A stretch of DNA of 64,000 nucleotides from Rhodovastum sp963714255 (GTDB taxonomy: Bacteria > Pseudomonadota > Alphaproteobacteria > Acetobacterales > Acetobacteraceae). This document shows, one piece after another, positions 54,881 through 63,663 of this stretch. The notes under the pieces were generated by a model that saw nothing but the letters and a program-made list of their open reading frames with translations, was not told the DNA's origin and did no database searches. The stretch spans positions 62,001-126,000 of the forward strand of contig CAVQNU010000034.1 in assembly GCA_963714255.1 (NCBI GenBank), given 5' to 3'. How positions within the stretch are numbered: the stretch's first letter is position 1; each line of letters begins with the position of its first letter. The translations under genes were made by a program, and so were the position numbers.

Positions 54881-55774
54881 TCACCCCGCCTCGGCCGGCA
54901 GCGCGGCGGCGGCCACGCGGGCGGCGCGCGCCTCGATCCAGGCGAGCCAGGCCGGCAGTCCTTCGCCGGTGCGCGCCGAGACGGTGAGGATTTGCAGCCC
55001 CGGATTGACCCGCAGCGCATTCGCCATGCAGGCGGAGAGGTCAAATTCGAGATGCGGCAGCAGGTCGGACTTGTTCAGCAGCATGAGGTCGGCGGCGGCG
55101 AACATGTCGGGATACTTCAGGGGCTTATCCTCGCCCTCGGTCACCGACAGCACCACCACCTTGTGCGCCTCGCCCAGGTCGAAGGCGGCCGGGCACACCA
55201 GATTGCCGACATTCTCGATGAACAGCAGGCTGCGCGGCGCGGGGGCCAGTTCGTCGATGGCGTGGCCGACCATATGGGCGTCGAGATGGCAGCCCTTGCC
55301 GGTGTTGACCTGCACGGCGGGGACGCCGGTGGCGCGGATGCGCGCGGCGTCGTTGCTGGTCTGCTGGTCGCCCTCGATCACCGCGATGGCGTGATGCGGT
55401 GCGAGCGCCGCGATGGTGCGCACCAGCAGCGAGGTCTTGCCCGAGCCGGGGCTGGAGACGAGGTTCAAGGCGAAAATGCCGCGATCGGCCAGGCGCGCGC
55501 GGTTGGCCCGGGCGAAGCCGGCGTTCTTGCCAAGGATATCCCGCTCGATGCGCACGATGCGCTCCTGGCTCAACCCCGGCAGGTGCACGCCTGCCAGCCC
55601 GGCGCCGTAATCGTGCGCGGCCGGCGCTTCCTGGTCGTGGTCATGCGCATGGTCGTGGCGGTGATGGTGATGGTGATGATGGTGGTGATCCCCGTGCGCA
55701 TGTGTGTGCGCGCCAGTGGGTTCGTGAGACGGGGTTTTCCCCTCGTCCTCGCCGCAGCCGCACACCGTGCACAT
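54881..55774 (-). CDS. hypB: Hydrogenase nickel incorporation GTPase HypB
   Basis: A 297-residue protein. The N-terminal MCTVCGCG motif is a high-affinity nickel site; a histidine-rich stretch with nine consecutive His (residues ~30-45) would store nickel; the GTPase domain has LVSSPGSGKTSLLVRT, IEGDQQTSNDAAR, the metal-switch GKGCHLDAHMV and LLNKSDLLPHL. It loads nickel into the hydrogenase large subunit with HypA. The start (ATG 55774) shares one base with the hypA stop (TGATG). Confidence 0.95.
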   Translation of the reverse strand: MCTVCGCGEDEGKTPSHEPTGAHTHAHGDHHHHHHHHHRHDHAHDHDQEAPAAHDYGAGLAGVHLPGLSQERIVRIERDILGKNAGFARANRARLADRGIFALNLVSSPGSGKTSLLVRTIAALAPHHAIAVIEGDQQTSNDAARIRATGVPAVQVNTGKGCHLDAHMVGHAIDELAPAPRSLLFIENVGNLVCPAAFDLGEAHKVVVLSVTEGEDKPLKYPDMFAAADLMLLNKSDLLPHLEFDLSACMANALRVNPGLQILTVSARTGEGLPAWLAWIEARAARVAAAALPAEAG

Positions 55775-56116
55775 CACTCCACCTCCATTTCGAGCACCCG
55801 CATCTCGTCGCCGGATGTCATCCGCACCCGCGACCGCCCGCAAGCCGGACAGGCACAAAACCGTTCGGCCAGCGCAACCTCGCGCTCGCAGTCAAAGCAC
55901 CAGCCAGCACCGGGCACGCGCCGGATGTGGAGCCGCGCCCCCTCGGCCGGCGTGCCGCGACTGACCACGTTGAAGCAGAAGCGCATCGAGTTCCGGCTCG
56001 GCGCACGCCAAAGCGCCGATTTCCAGCACCACCGCGCGGACGCGGTTGACGTTCCGCCGCCGCGCCTCTTCCTGGATGATGCCGACAACGCTTTCGGTCA
56101 GCGCCATCTCATGCAT
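55774..56116 (-). CDS. hypA: Hydrogenase nickel incorporation protein HypA, reading frame broken by one extra base at 55991-55992
   Basis: 113 residues when corrected. The N-terminus MHEMALTESVVGIIQEEA contains the nickel-binding H2, and the C-terminal half has the structural zinc site CFDCEREVALAERFCACPAC. The halves are in different frames and meet in the segment that should read ACAEPDSMRFCFNVVS, where a single A has become AA on the coding strand. Both halves match the family well, so the gene is probably intact in the organism. It overlaps hupK by eight bases. Confidence 0.88.
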
Positions 56117-57128
56117 CCGCAACCTCGCGAAGGTCGAGCGTGCACGCGACGCAGGGGTCGAACAGCCCGACCAGCCAACGTATCCGCGTCTCGGCCGACG
56201 CCGCGCCGCCGATGTGCAACCCGCGCAGCGCGTGCATGAAAGGACCCTCCGGATGGAAATTCCATTCCGTCGGCGCCAGCACGACGCAGCGCGTTACCCG
56301 GTCCTGCGCGTCCACCGCGACCAGATAGTGCATGCGCCCGCGCGGCGTCTCCACCGCGGCGAAGCCGGAGCCGTCCGGCAGCGTCCCGCTGGCGATCCAG
56401 TCCGAGGAGGCGCCTTCGGGGCCGTCCCGCAGCAGTGCGGCGGCTTGGCGGATTTCGGTAAACCGTGCCGCCAGCCGGTCGCAGGCGGCGCCGCTGCCGC
56501 CGCTGCGCGCCACCGCGCCGGTTTCAGGGCGCCGCGACGCGAGGTGCGGCCGGGCAGCATAGGCGACGCCGGACGCGGCCAGCCCGGCGAGCACCGCGGG
56601 ATCATCGGCGGGCGACAACGCGTCCACCACGGCCGCCCCGTCCGCCTCCGGCCCGGCTGCCTCCAGCATCCGCATCGCCCAGGAGACCGGCGCAGGGCGG
56701 GCGCTGTCCAGGCCGAGCACCGCCAGCGCGGCGGGCAGATTGGTGCTCCGCGCATCCGGCAGCGTCGCCGTGATCGCCGTCCTCAGGGCGCCCATCTCCA
56801 CCGGCGTGGTGCGCAGGTCCACGCTGGCGGCGGTGGTGAAGGTCGAGCGCAAATGCTCGCCAACCCGCTCGGCGGCGAGTTCCCGTATCGCCTCGTGCAG
56901 CGCCGCTTCGCTGGTTGCCCGGCCGCGCGCGGCCTCGATCGCGAACCACGCGGCGACGCGCTGGGAACGCCCGCACAGCGCAAAGAGCCGCTCGACGGCG
57001 GCCGGCACATCTTTGGCAGGGCGGCCCACCATGGTCTGACTCAGCGACACCGGCCGCGCCGAATGCAACCGGGCTGCGCGCACGGTGCCGCCGGACAGCA
57101 CCACCTCCAGGTGCAGCCCGCCGCTCAC
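56109..57128 (-). CDS. hupK: Hydrogenase expression/formation protein HupK (HoxV-like)
   Basis: A 339-residue protein related to the C-terminal part of the [NiFe]-hydrogenase large subunit. It ends with GLFDPCVACTL, imitating the large-subunit DPCxxC nickel ligands, and contains SRRPETGAVARSGGSGAACDRLAARFTEI and ETPRGRMHYLVAVDAQDRV like large subunits. HupK/HoxV is thought to be a scaffold for Fe(CN)2CO before transfer. It overlaps hupJ by four bases and hypA by eight. Confidence 0.9.
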   Translation of the reverse strand: MSGGLHLEVVLSGGTVRAARLHSARPVSLSQTMVGRPAKDVPAAVERLFALCGRSQRVAAWFAIEAARGRATSEAALHEAIRELAAERVGEHLRSTFTTAASVDLRTTPVEMGALRTAITATLPDARSTNLPAALAVLGLDSARPAPVSWAMRMLEAAGPEADGAAVVDALSPADDPAVLAGLAASGVAYAARPHLASRRPETGAVARSGGSGAACDRLAARFTEIRQAAALLRDGPEGASSDWIASGTLPDGSGFAAVETPRGRMHYLVAVDAQDRVTRCVVLAPTEWNFHPEGPFMHALRGLHIGGAASAETRIRWLVGLFDPCVACTLDLREVADA

Positions 57129-57586
57129 GCCGCCACCTCGCGCCCGAACAGCAGGCCGCGCCGGCCGGAAGCGGCCTGCGGCGGCGGCGCCAGCACCGCA
57201 TCAAGCGCCGCCAGCGCAGCGGCGCGCGCCGCCTCGGCGTCGGCGAATTCATCCATGGGTGAAAACAGCGAGGCGGCATCCACCCGTCCGAAGTCTTCGA
57301 TCATCGCAACCATGAAAGCGATCCTCCCGGCCGGGAAATCATAGGACCGTTCGGTGCCGGCGGGCAGCGCTCGCCGCGCCGGGGTGCCCGGCAAGTCGAG
57401 CAGCACCAAATTCATGCACCAGGGCGTCAGCAGCACGCCGAAGGCTTCACCCGCGAGGACGCGGAACCCGACCGCCTCCACCTCCAGGGCGGGATTGCAG
57501 ACCGGCAGGCCCACCATGCGCAGCCGGCCGATCTCCCGGTAGCAGGACGCCAGGCGCTCACCCGCCGCGATCGCCGCCGCATTCAT
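57125..57586 (-). CDS. hupJ: [NiFe]-hydrogenase assembly chaperone HybE/HupJ
   Basis: A 153-residue protein of the HybE family. The pattern MVGLPVCNPALEVEAVGFRVLAGEAFGVLLTPWCMNLVLLD and the YDFPAGRIAFMVAMIEDFGRVDAASLFSPMDEF block are typical. The chaperone helps matching hydrogenase subunits and guards the Tat-exported small subunit. It is fused in position, not in frame, to the rubredoxin gene hupI: the two overlap by four bases. Confidence 0.9.
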   Translation of the reverse strand: MNAAAIAAGERLASCYREIGRLRMVGLPVCNPALEVEAVGFRVLAGEAFGVLLTPWCMNLVLLDLPGTPARRALPAGTERSYDFPAGRIAFMVAMIEDFGRVDAASLFSPMDEFADAEAARAAALAALDAVLAPPPQAASGRRGLLFGREVAA

Positions 57587-57768
57587 TCCGCAAGTTCCAG
57601 AAAACGCGCGCGCGCGGCATCGCAGCGCGGACAGCGCCAGTGGTCAGGCAGGGCGGCAAACGGCGTGCCCGGCGGCACCTGCCAGACATCGTCGCCCCGC
57701 GCGGGGTCGTAGACCTCCCAGCACACGCCGCATTCCATCCTGGTGTGGGGTCCCGGCCGCGTGCTCAT
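57583..57768 (-). CDS. hupI: Hydrogenase-associated rubredoxin HupI
   Basis: A 61-residue rubredoxin with the two iron-binding motifs MECGVCWEVYDPARGD and HWRCPRCDA (CxxC pairs). HupI is thought to protect or supply electrons to the hydrogenase small subunit clusters under oxygen. ATGA-type overlaps with hupH upstream and hupJ downstream show tight coupling. Confidence 0.95.
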   Translation of the reverse strand: MSTRPGPHTRMECGVCWEVYDPARGDDVWQVPPGTPFAALPDHWRCPRCDAARARFLELAE

Positions 57769-58637
57769 GCGAAATACGCCGCGGCAATCTCCCGCAGGCG
57801 GGCGGCGGAGTCGCGGAAATCCTCGCCCGCCGCCAGCACCGCGGCGGGCACGTCGCCGATCTCCAGCGTGTCCAGCACGACCTCGCCGCCGGCATTGCTG
57901 TATTGCACCGACCAGACATGCCGGGCGCCGGTTGCCAGTACCCGGCAGGTGCCATAGCCGCCGGCCGCCAGCGCCACCGGTCCGGTACCCAGGCTGGCCT
58001 GTAGATACGCCATGTCGGCCACGGTCATCGGCAGCAGGGAGAAATTCATCACATGCGAAGGCTCGCCCGTCCGCCAGCGCGCCATCCGGTCGGCGATTTC
58101 CGCCAGCAGCGGCATGACGTTCATGTAGTCCCCCGGGGCGCCGTCCGGCGGCGCCGCGGGGACAATCGCCGGTGCCGCCAGCGCGGCCGCCTGGCGCACC
58201 GCCTCGGGGATCGCCGCCACTTCCAGGTAATCGGCCACACGCGATCCGTCCGGCCCGTCGAAACGCACCCGCCACAGCCCGGCCAGCACCGATTCCTGCA
58301 CCTGCGCCACCACTCCGCCGGGAAGGGCGACGGTGGCCGACACCTCGCCCTCGCCCAGCACCTCGCCGAGCAGGCGCGTCTCCTCGGCGGAGAACGCGGT
58401 CACGTCGAACAAGTGCCCGGGGCGATCTTCCTCCTGCGCATCCAGGGCCGCGGCGATGTCCGGCAGCAGGGCGGCGACGCGGGGGCAGGCGAGGATCAGG
58501 GCCTCGGCGCTACCGGTGGCCAGGAAAGCAGGCGCGCCGGTGGCGCTGCGGCCGGACACGCGCTCCGGCGCGCCGATCGGGCGCACCACGATCGCCGGCT
58601 CCTCGCCGTCCGGGGCGACCCAGAACCCCGGCTTCAT
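57765..58637 (-). CDS. hupH: Hydrogenase expression/formation protein HupH
   Basis: A 290-residue HupH/HyaF-type protein. The recognisable stretch is the C-terminal half: QESVLAGLWRVRFDGPDGSRVADYLEVAAIPEAVR and the region SNAGGEVVLDTLEIGDVPAAVLAAGEDFRDSAARL. It helps maturation of the hydrogenase small subunit when oxygen is present. The ATG (MKPGFWVAP) overlaps the hupG stop. Confidence 0.92.
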   Translation of the reverse strand: MKPGFWVAPDGEEPAIVVRPIGAPERVSGRSATGAPAFLATGSAEALILACPRVAALLPDIAAALDAQEEDRPGHLFDVTAFSAEETRLLGEVLGEGEVSATVALPGGVVAQVQESVLAGLWRVRFDGPDGSRVADYLEVAAIPEAVRQAAALAAPAIVPAAPPDGAPGDYMNVMPLLAEIADRMARWRTGEPSHVMNFSLLPMTVADMAYLQASLGTGPVALAAGGYGTCRVLATGARHVWSVQYSNAGGEVVLDTLEIGDVPAAVLAAGEDFRDSAARLREIAAAYFA

Positions 58638-59080
58638 GCCGGCACCCCTTCGGTGTGCACGATCCGCACATCCGGCCGCGCCGCCGGCGGCAGCACCGGC
58701 GCGTCCGGCGCCAGACAAGCGGTGATGCGGACGAGATAGTCCGGCCAGTCCCGCACCCGCGGCAGCACGCCGACCGGGTCGGCCCCGCGCGTTATCACCA
58801 GGCTGGGCAGCACCACCACCCGGAAACGCGGCGCCAGCACCGGCTCGGCCGGGCGGGCAATCACCCCAGCCCGCAGCCGCCCGGCGAAGGCGGCGAGCAA
58901 CTCGGGCAGCACCACCGCAACATCCGCCGCCTCGGTGCGCAGGGCCGGATCGCCGGTGAAGAACAGCACTGCATGGGCAGGAGCGTCCGCGCCCGGGGCG
59001 AGGAATGCATCCACCGTGCCGGCATCCAGAACCGGCAGCGCGTGGCGCTCGGTAAGCGCCCGGATGAGCGGCGATGGCAT
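58634..59080 (-). CDS. hupG: Hydrogenase accessory thioredoxin-like protein HupG (HyaE family)
   Basis: A 148-residue thioredoxin-fold protein of the HyaE/HupG family (AVLFFTGDPALRTEAADVAVVLPELLAAFAGRLRAGVIA, RFRVVVLPSLVITRGADPVGVLPRVRDWPDY) without the CxxC pair, as is normal for the family. It acts as a chaperone for the Tat-targeted small subunit. GGAGG precedes the ATG. It is the first gene of the accessory operon here; the structural genes hupSL and hupCDF are not next to it. Confidence 0.9.
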   Translation of the reverse strand: MPSPLIRALTERHALPVLDAGTVDAFLAPGADAPAHAVLFFTGDPALRTEAADVAVVLPELLAAFAGRLRAGVIARPAEPVLAPRFRVVVLPSLVITRGADPVGVLPRVRDWPDYLVRITACLAPDAPVLPPAARPDVRIVHTEGVPA

Positions 59081-59127
59081 TTTTATCCTCCCCTGACGTA
59101 ACCGCGAAACCGGCACGCACATATCGC

Positions 59128-59145
59128 GCCCATCCGGTGCCTGAC
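59128..59145 (-). promoter_or_regulatory. Candidate sigma-54 promoter upstream of hupG
   Basis: On the minus strand, AGGCAC is followed by GGGCGC so that GG and GC are separated by ten bases, as in -24/-12 promoters. The GGCAC half matches the consensus well, the GC half only in its two key bases. Transcription would start ~37 bases before the hupG start. rpoN and an NtrC-type hydrogenase regulator are both in the window. Confidence 0.35.
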
Positions 59146-59234
59146 AGGAACACCGGCGCAGCAAAACGGATGGAAGGGGAAATTCCAGGGCCGGTCAAGC
59201 CGTGACCGGAATGGGGGATGGGGAATTGGGTGAA

Positions 59235-59265
59235 GGAAGCAAGGCCAGGGCTCTGCCCTGGCCTT
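59235..59265. terminator. Minimal copy of the palindromic repeat, terminator for the enolase-superfamily gene
   Basis: GGAAGCAAGGCCAGGGCTCTG and its complement form one hairpin that overlaps the first bases of the enolase-superfamily stop codon. Confidence 0.65.
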
Positions 59266-60403
59266 AATCCGCCTCACCGGCGCGCAGCCGCCACACCAGC
59301 CGCACATCGTGCCGCCCGGCCAGCAGCCCCTCCGGCAGGCCAAGCCCCGGTCCGTCCGGCGAGACGCAGCCATCGCGCAGCACCGTCATGGTCGGCGGCA
59401 GGGCGTCGTGCATGTGGTCGTGGTAGGTGTGCACCTCGACCCCGGCCACCGCCGCACGCGCCGCCCCCAAATGCAGGCACGCGGCCAGCAGCACCGCGGT
59501 TGCGTGGTTCTGCGGCGACACCGGCACACCATGCGCCTCGGCCAGCGCCGCCAGCTTCAGGGCCTGGGAAATGCCGCCGCACAGGCCGGGATTGAACTGC
59601 AGCACCCCGACCGCACCGGCGCGCAGCAACTCGCGGAAACGCTTGGTCCGCCACTCCCGCCCGCCCGCCATGACGCGCAGCCGGCCGGTGCGCGACAGCA
59701 TCAGCAGCCCCGACACCTCATCGACCGGCAGCGGCGCCTGTATCGCGGTGACGCCGAGCTGGGCCAGCCGGCGAATCCAGCCCGGCCCCTCCGCCGTGGT
59801 CAGCCGCTCCAGCGCGTCCACAACGATTTCAACGTCCGGGCCGACCGCCTGGCGCACCGCGGCCACCCGGGCAAGGTCGGCGTCGCGCTCCAGCAGGCCG
59901 ATTTTCATCTTCACGGCCCGGAAGCCGCGCGCCACCTGGGCATGCATTTCAGCGGCCAGGTCCTCGTCGGCCTTGCCCTCGCCATACAGACCGCCGCTGG
60001 CATAGACCGGCACGGCGTCGCGCTGCGGGCCGAGCAGCTCGTGCAGGCTCACGCCCAGGCTGCGCGCCCGCAGGTCCCACAAAGCGATGTCGATCGCGCT
60101 GGTCACCGCCGGCTGTGTCCAGTCCGGCCCGTCCGGCACCGGCAGTGTCCACAGCGACTGCCAGACCTGTTCGATCAGCCGCGCATCGGCGCCGAGCAAC
60201 ATCGGCGCGGCGTGGCGAAGCTGGTGAAAGAACGCGTCAATGTCGTCCTGCTCGCACCAGCCCTCGCCGAGGCCGGTCAGGCCGCCGCGGGTCACCACAC
60301 GCACCAACGGCGCCCGCCGCTCGGTCCAGTGCGTGGCGGGATCAATATGCCGGCCGTCGAGCGCACGACGGTACTCGTAGGCCGTGATCTCGACGATCTC
60401 CAA
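59264..60403 (-). CDS. Enolase-superfamily protein (mandelate racemase/muconate lactonizing type) with altered metal ligands
   Basis: A 379-residue protein with the N-terminal capping domain and the TIM barrel of the superfamily. The KxK motif is present (K165, K167 in FRAVKMKIG), D196 (VVDAL) is the first metal ligand, and H300 (SPQNH) may be the general base. The second ligand region, normally a glutamate followed by E-P, reads IQAPLP, and the third (normally GE) reads AGGRE, so two of three Mg ligands may be missing. The start is a TTG directly behind GGGAGGAG. It is not linked to its neighbours by function; the substrate is unknown. Confidence 0.75.
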   Translation of the reverse strand: MEIVEITAYEYRRALDGRHIDPATHWTERRAPLVRVVTRGGLTGLGEGWCEQDDIDAFFHQLRHAAPMLLGADARLIEQVWQSLWTLPVPDGPDWTQPAVTSAIDIALWDLRARSLGVSLHELLGPQRDAVPVYASGGLYGEGKADEDLAAEMHAQVARGFRAVKMKIGLLERDADLARVAAVRQAVGPDVEIVVDALERLTTAEGPGWIRRLAQLGVTAIQAPLPVDEVSGLLMLSRTGRLRVMAGGREWRTKRFRELLRAGAVGVLQFNPGLCGGISQALKLAALAEAHGVPVSPQNHATAVLLAACLHLGAARAAVAGVEVHTYHDHMHDALPPTMTVLRDGCVSPDGPGLGLPEGLLAGRHDVRLVWRLRAGEAD

Positions 60404-60525
60404 GCTGCAATCTCCTCCCGACAACCATGACGTGCCGCACCGCGTCGTGGCAAGGCACCAAGACAGAAGCGCGAGAATTGGCGCAGAATTGGCGCCGAAA
60501 TGACGCGGCGGAGTGCTCCGCCGGC

Positions 60526-61437
60526 TCAGCGCCGGTATACCTCCAGGGGAAAGCGCCGGTGCAGCCAGAGCCAGCCCTCCGGCCAGTCGCGAATCCAGCG
60601 TTCCAGACAATCGTTCATCGCCTGCGTCAGCGCCGCGATATCGGCGTGCTGGTCGCCGCTGTCGGGCAGCTTCAGCGGCTTCTCCAGCATGACGCGAAAC
60701 CGGGCCGGACCGATGCGCACCGAGTGCATGGGCACCAGCAGGCAGCGAAAGCGCAGCGCCAGGGCGGCGGCGGAGGCGGCGGTCATCGCCTTATGGCCGA
60801 ACAGGCGCGCCTCGATCCCCTCGTTCATCTTCTGGTCGACCAGCATGCCGACCCGCCCGCCGCGGGCGATGTACTGCAATGCGGCGCGCGGTCCTTTGCC
60901 GCCCTTGGTGAAGAACGGCGTGCCGGCGGGCACCACTTTCTGGCGCAGGCCGGCGATCAGCGCATCGATTTCGGGATTGCGGGTCGGGCGGTAGAAATTG
61001 GCCACCGGCACGCCGGCCTCGCCCATCACCCGCGGCAGCATCTCCCAGCTGCCGATATGGCCGGAGAAAATGATCACCGGCCCGGCGGCGTCGTGGCAGG
61101 CGCGCTGCACCTCCACCCCCTCCAGCACCCAGCCCGGCCCCTCCTCGGTCGGGTTCAGCGCCGGAATATGCGGCATTTCCGCGACGGTGCGGCCAAGATT
61201 GTCCCACACGCCGCGGATCACCCGCTGGCGCGCCGCGGCATCGAGCGCGGGCAGCGCATAGCGAAGATTGATCTCGGCCACGCGGGAGACCGGCAGGAAC
61301 GGGCCGATCGTGCGGGCCACGGCGCCGCCGAGGTTGGAGGCGCGCGCCGGGCCGAGGGCGCGCAGCAGCGCCGCCGCCGCCCGCGCGGGCAGCGCCTCCA
61401 GGTGATGACGAAAGGCGAGCAGCCGGCGGTGCGTCAT
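60526..61437 (-). CDS. Lipid A biosynthesis acyltransferase (LpxL/HtrB family)
   Basis: A 303-residue membrane-associated acyltransferase. The catalytic HxxxxE motif is FSGHIGSWEMLP, and the NFYRPTRNPEIDAL and VGMLVDQKMNEGIEARLFG (the DQ substrate-site region) blocks are typical of the lauroyl/myristoyl acyltransferases. It adds a secondary acyl chain to Kdo2-lipid A. It overlaps lpxK by four bases, which supports the role. LpxL and LpxM cannot be told apart here. Confidence 0.88.
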   Translation of the reverse strand: MTHRRLLAFRHHLEALPARAAAALLRALGPARASNLGGAVARTIGPFLPVSRVAEINLRYALPALDAAARQRVIRGVWDNLGRTVAEMPHIPALNPTEEGPGWVLEGVEVQRACHDAAGPVIIFSGHIGSWEMLPRVMGEAGVPVANFYRPTRNPEIDALIAGLRQKVVPAGTPFFTKGGKGPRAALQYIARGGRVGMLVDQKMNEGIEARLFGHKAMTAASAAALALRFRCLLVPMHSVRIGPARFRVMLEKPLKLPDSGDQHADIAALTQAMNDCLERWIRDWPEGWLWLHRRFPLEVYRR

Positions 61438-62399
61438 GGCGTCGGTTCCAGCATGGCGGCGAGCAGCGTGTCGAGGGAAGCGGTGTCGTCCCACACCAGG
61501 CGCACGCCGGCCACCCGGATCAGGGCGCGCTGCGCCGGCGACAGGCGCACGGCGTCTTTGGGCGTGGTGACCGCCAGCGCGCCGGCCGAAGCGGCGCGCG
61601 CCAGCACCCGCGCGATGTCGCGCGGGGTGAAGCGATGGTGATCGGGAAACGCTTCCGTCCCCGCCAGCACCGCACCCGCCGCGCGCAGCCCGGCGAAGAA
61701 TTTGTCCGGAATGCCGATGCCGGCGAAGGCAAACACGCGGCGGCCGGCGAGGTCGTCCGTCCCCAGTTGCTCGAGCCGGGCGCACAGCACCGGCAGCCCG
61801 GACGGCAGGGCGGCGAGCGCGCCGCTGCCGTCCGCACCGATCAGCACCGCCGCGGCGCAACGCACGGCGGCGGTGGCAACCGGCTCGCGCAACGGCCCGG
61901 CCGGCATCACCCGCCCGTTGCCGAACCCGGTGCCGCCGTCGATGACAAGAAAAGAAAGATCCTTGGCGAGCGTCGGGTTCTGCAGCCCGTCATCCATCAC
62001 CAGCACGCCGGCCCCCGCCGCCACCGCCGCGCGCGCCCCGGCGGCGCGGTCGGCGGCGACCCAGGTCGGCGCGCATCCGGCCAGCAGCAATGCCTCGTCA
62101 CCCACAAGCGCCGCGCCGTCGCGCGACGGATCGACCAGATGCACGCCGCGCGCCCGTCCGCCATGGCCGCGGGTGAGGAAGGCCACCCGCCGTTGCGCGA
62201 GGCGGGCGCCGAGATCGAGCGCGAGCGTGGTCTTGCCCGCCCCGCCCGCGGTGGCATTGCCGCAGCAGATCACCGGCACCGGCGCGCGCCAGCCGGGCCG
62301 CGCCACACGCCGCGCGGTGATGGCGGCGACCACCGCGGCGGCAGGCGCCAGCACGCGGGGAATTATCCCGTCGCGCTGCCAGAATTCAGGCGCGCGCAT
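61434..62399 (-). CDS. lpxK: Tetraacyldisaccharide 4'-kinase
   Basis: A 321-residue lipid kinase with an N-terminal membrane-touching helix (IPRVLAPAAAVVAAITARR), the P-loop CGNATAGGAGKTTLALDLG, LTRGHGGRARG, VGDEALLLAG, VMDDGLQNPTLAKDLSFLVIDGG and the KDAVRL segment near the end. It adds the 4'-phosphate to lipid A precursor, the step before Kdo addition by WaaA. It overlaps waaA by 14 bases and the acyltransferase by four. Confidence 0.94.
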   Translation of the reverse strand: MRAPEFWQRDGIIPRVLAPAAAVVAAITARRVARPGWRAPVPVICCGNATAGGAGKTTLALDLGARLAQRRVAFLTRGHGGRARGVHLVDPSRDGAALVGDEALLLAGCAPTWVAADRAAGARAAVAAGAGVLVMDDGLQNPTLAKDLSFLVIDGGTGFGNGRVMPAGPLREPVATAAVRCAAAVLIGADGSGALAALPSGLPVLCARLEQLGTDDLAGRRVFAFAGIGIPDKFFAGLRAAGAVLAGTEAFPDHHRFTPRDIARVLARAASAGALAVTTPKDAVRLSPAQRALIRVAGVRLVWDDTASLDTLLAAMLEPTP

Positions 62400-63663
62400 G
62401 CGCCACGACCAGCAGGGCAGCAGCCACCTCGGCCGGCAACGAAGCGGTGCGGGAGGCGGCGGCGGCACCGGCGCGGCCCATGGCCTCGGCGCGGGTAGGG
62501 TCGCGCAGCATGGCGCCCACCCAGGCGGCAAGCGTGGCAGCGTCCGCCACCTTCGCCAGCGCCCCGGCGGCGTGCAGCGCCGCCACGGGATCGGCGAAAT
62601 TGCCGGTGTGCGGGCCGACGGCGACCGGCCGGCCGAGCCGGGCCGGCTCCAGCGGGTTCTGCCCCCCCTGCCCGGCCAGGCTCTTGCCGACGAACACCGG
62701 GCCGGCGAGGCGCATGAACAGGCCAAGCTCGCCGAGCGTGTCGCCGATCCACAGCCCGGCACCCGGCGGCGGGTCCTCGCCCAGGCCCCGCCGGGCGGGG
62801 CGCTGATCGGCCAACTCGGCGGCGATGGCGGCGCCGCGTTCCGGATGGCGCGGCACCACGATGGTGAGCAGGCCGGGATGCGCGGGAGCCAGGGCCGCGT
62901 GCACGACGGCGGCGATCGCCTCCTCGCCGGGATGGGTGCTGGCGGCGAGCCAGACCGGGCGGCGTCCCAGCAGGCTCCGCAGCCGCGCCAGCTCGGCCGC
63001 ATCGGCGGGCAGCTCCAAAGCGGCGAATTTAAGATTGCCCGGCGCGGTCACGTCGCGCGCCCCCAGGGCAAGCAGCCGCCCGGCATCGCCCTCGGACTGC
63101 GCCTGCACGCGGTCGAAGGCGCCGAACAGGCTGCGCGCCAGCCCGGGCACAAGGCGCCACATGGCATGGCTGCGGGCGGACAGCCTGGCGTTGACCAGCA
63201 CCATCGGAACCGCGCGGCGGCGGCAGGCGGCGATCAGGTTGGGCCAGATTTCGCTTTCCACGAAGCCGGCCACGTCGGGCTGCCAGTGGTCGAGAAAACG
63301 CGCCACCCAGGACGGCACGTCGAGCGGGATGAAACGGTGCCGCACGAACCGCTCCAGCCCGAGCGCCGGCAGGCGCTGATCCAGCAGCCGCGCGGAGGTG
63401 ACGGTGCCGGTGGTCATCAGCACCTGCGCCCGCGCGCCCGCCAGCGCCTGTAGCACCGGCAGCACCAACATGGTCTCGCCCACGCTGGCGGCGTGCAGCC
63501 AGATCAGGTGGCCGGACGGGCGCGGCGCCGGATCGCGGCCCCAGCGCTCCGGCAAGCGGGCGGCGAGTTCGCGGCCGCGGTGCCGGCGGCGCGCCAGCAT
63601 CAGCCGCAGCGCCGGCGCGCCAAGCGTGGCGGCAGCGGCATAGAGCGGCAGGATCAGACGCAC
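62386..63663 (-). CDS. waaA: 3-deoxy-D-manno-octulosonic acid transferase
   Basis: A 425-residue GT-B glycosyltransferase of the WaaA/KdtA family. It has an N-terminal membrane anchor (ILPLYAAAATLGAPALRLML), then IWLHAASVGETMLVLPVLQAL, FVESEIWPNLIAACRRR, LVNARLSARS, the STHPGEEA turn and QGGQNPLEPARLGRPVAVGPHTGNF. It transfers Kdo from CMP-Kdo to lipid A. The start is a GTG inside the end of the upstream acyltransferase gene. Confidence 0.95.
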   Translation of the reverse strand: MRLILPLYAAAATLGAPALRLMLARRRHRGRELAARLPERWGRDPAPRPSGHLIWLHAASVGETMLVLPVLQALAGARAQVLMTTGTVTSARLLDQRLPALGLERFVRHRFIPLDVPSWVARFLDHWQPDVAGFVESEIWPNLIAACRRRAVPMVLVNARLSARSHAMWRLVPGLARSLFGAFDRVQAQSEGDAGRLLALGARDVTAPGNLKFAALELPADAAELARLRSLLGRRPVWLAASTHPGEEAIAAVVHAALAPAHPGLLTIVVPRHPERGAAIAAELADQRPARRGLGEDPPPGAGLWIGDTLGELGLFMRLAGPVFVGKSLAGQGGQNPLEPARLGRPVAVGPHTGNFADPVAALHAAGALAKVADAATLAAWVGAMLRDPTRAEAMGRAGAAAASRTASLPAEVAAALLVVAHARA

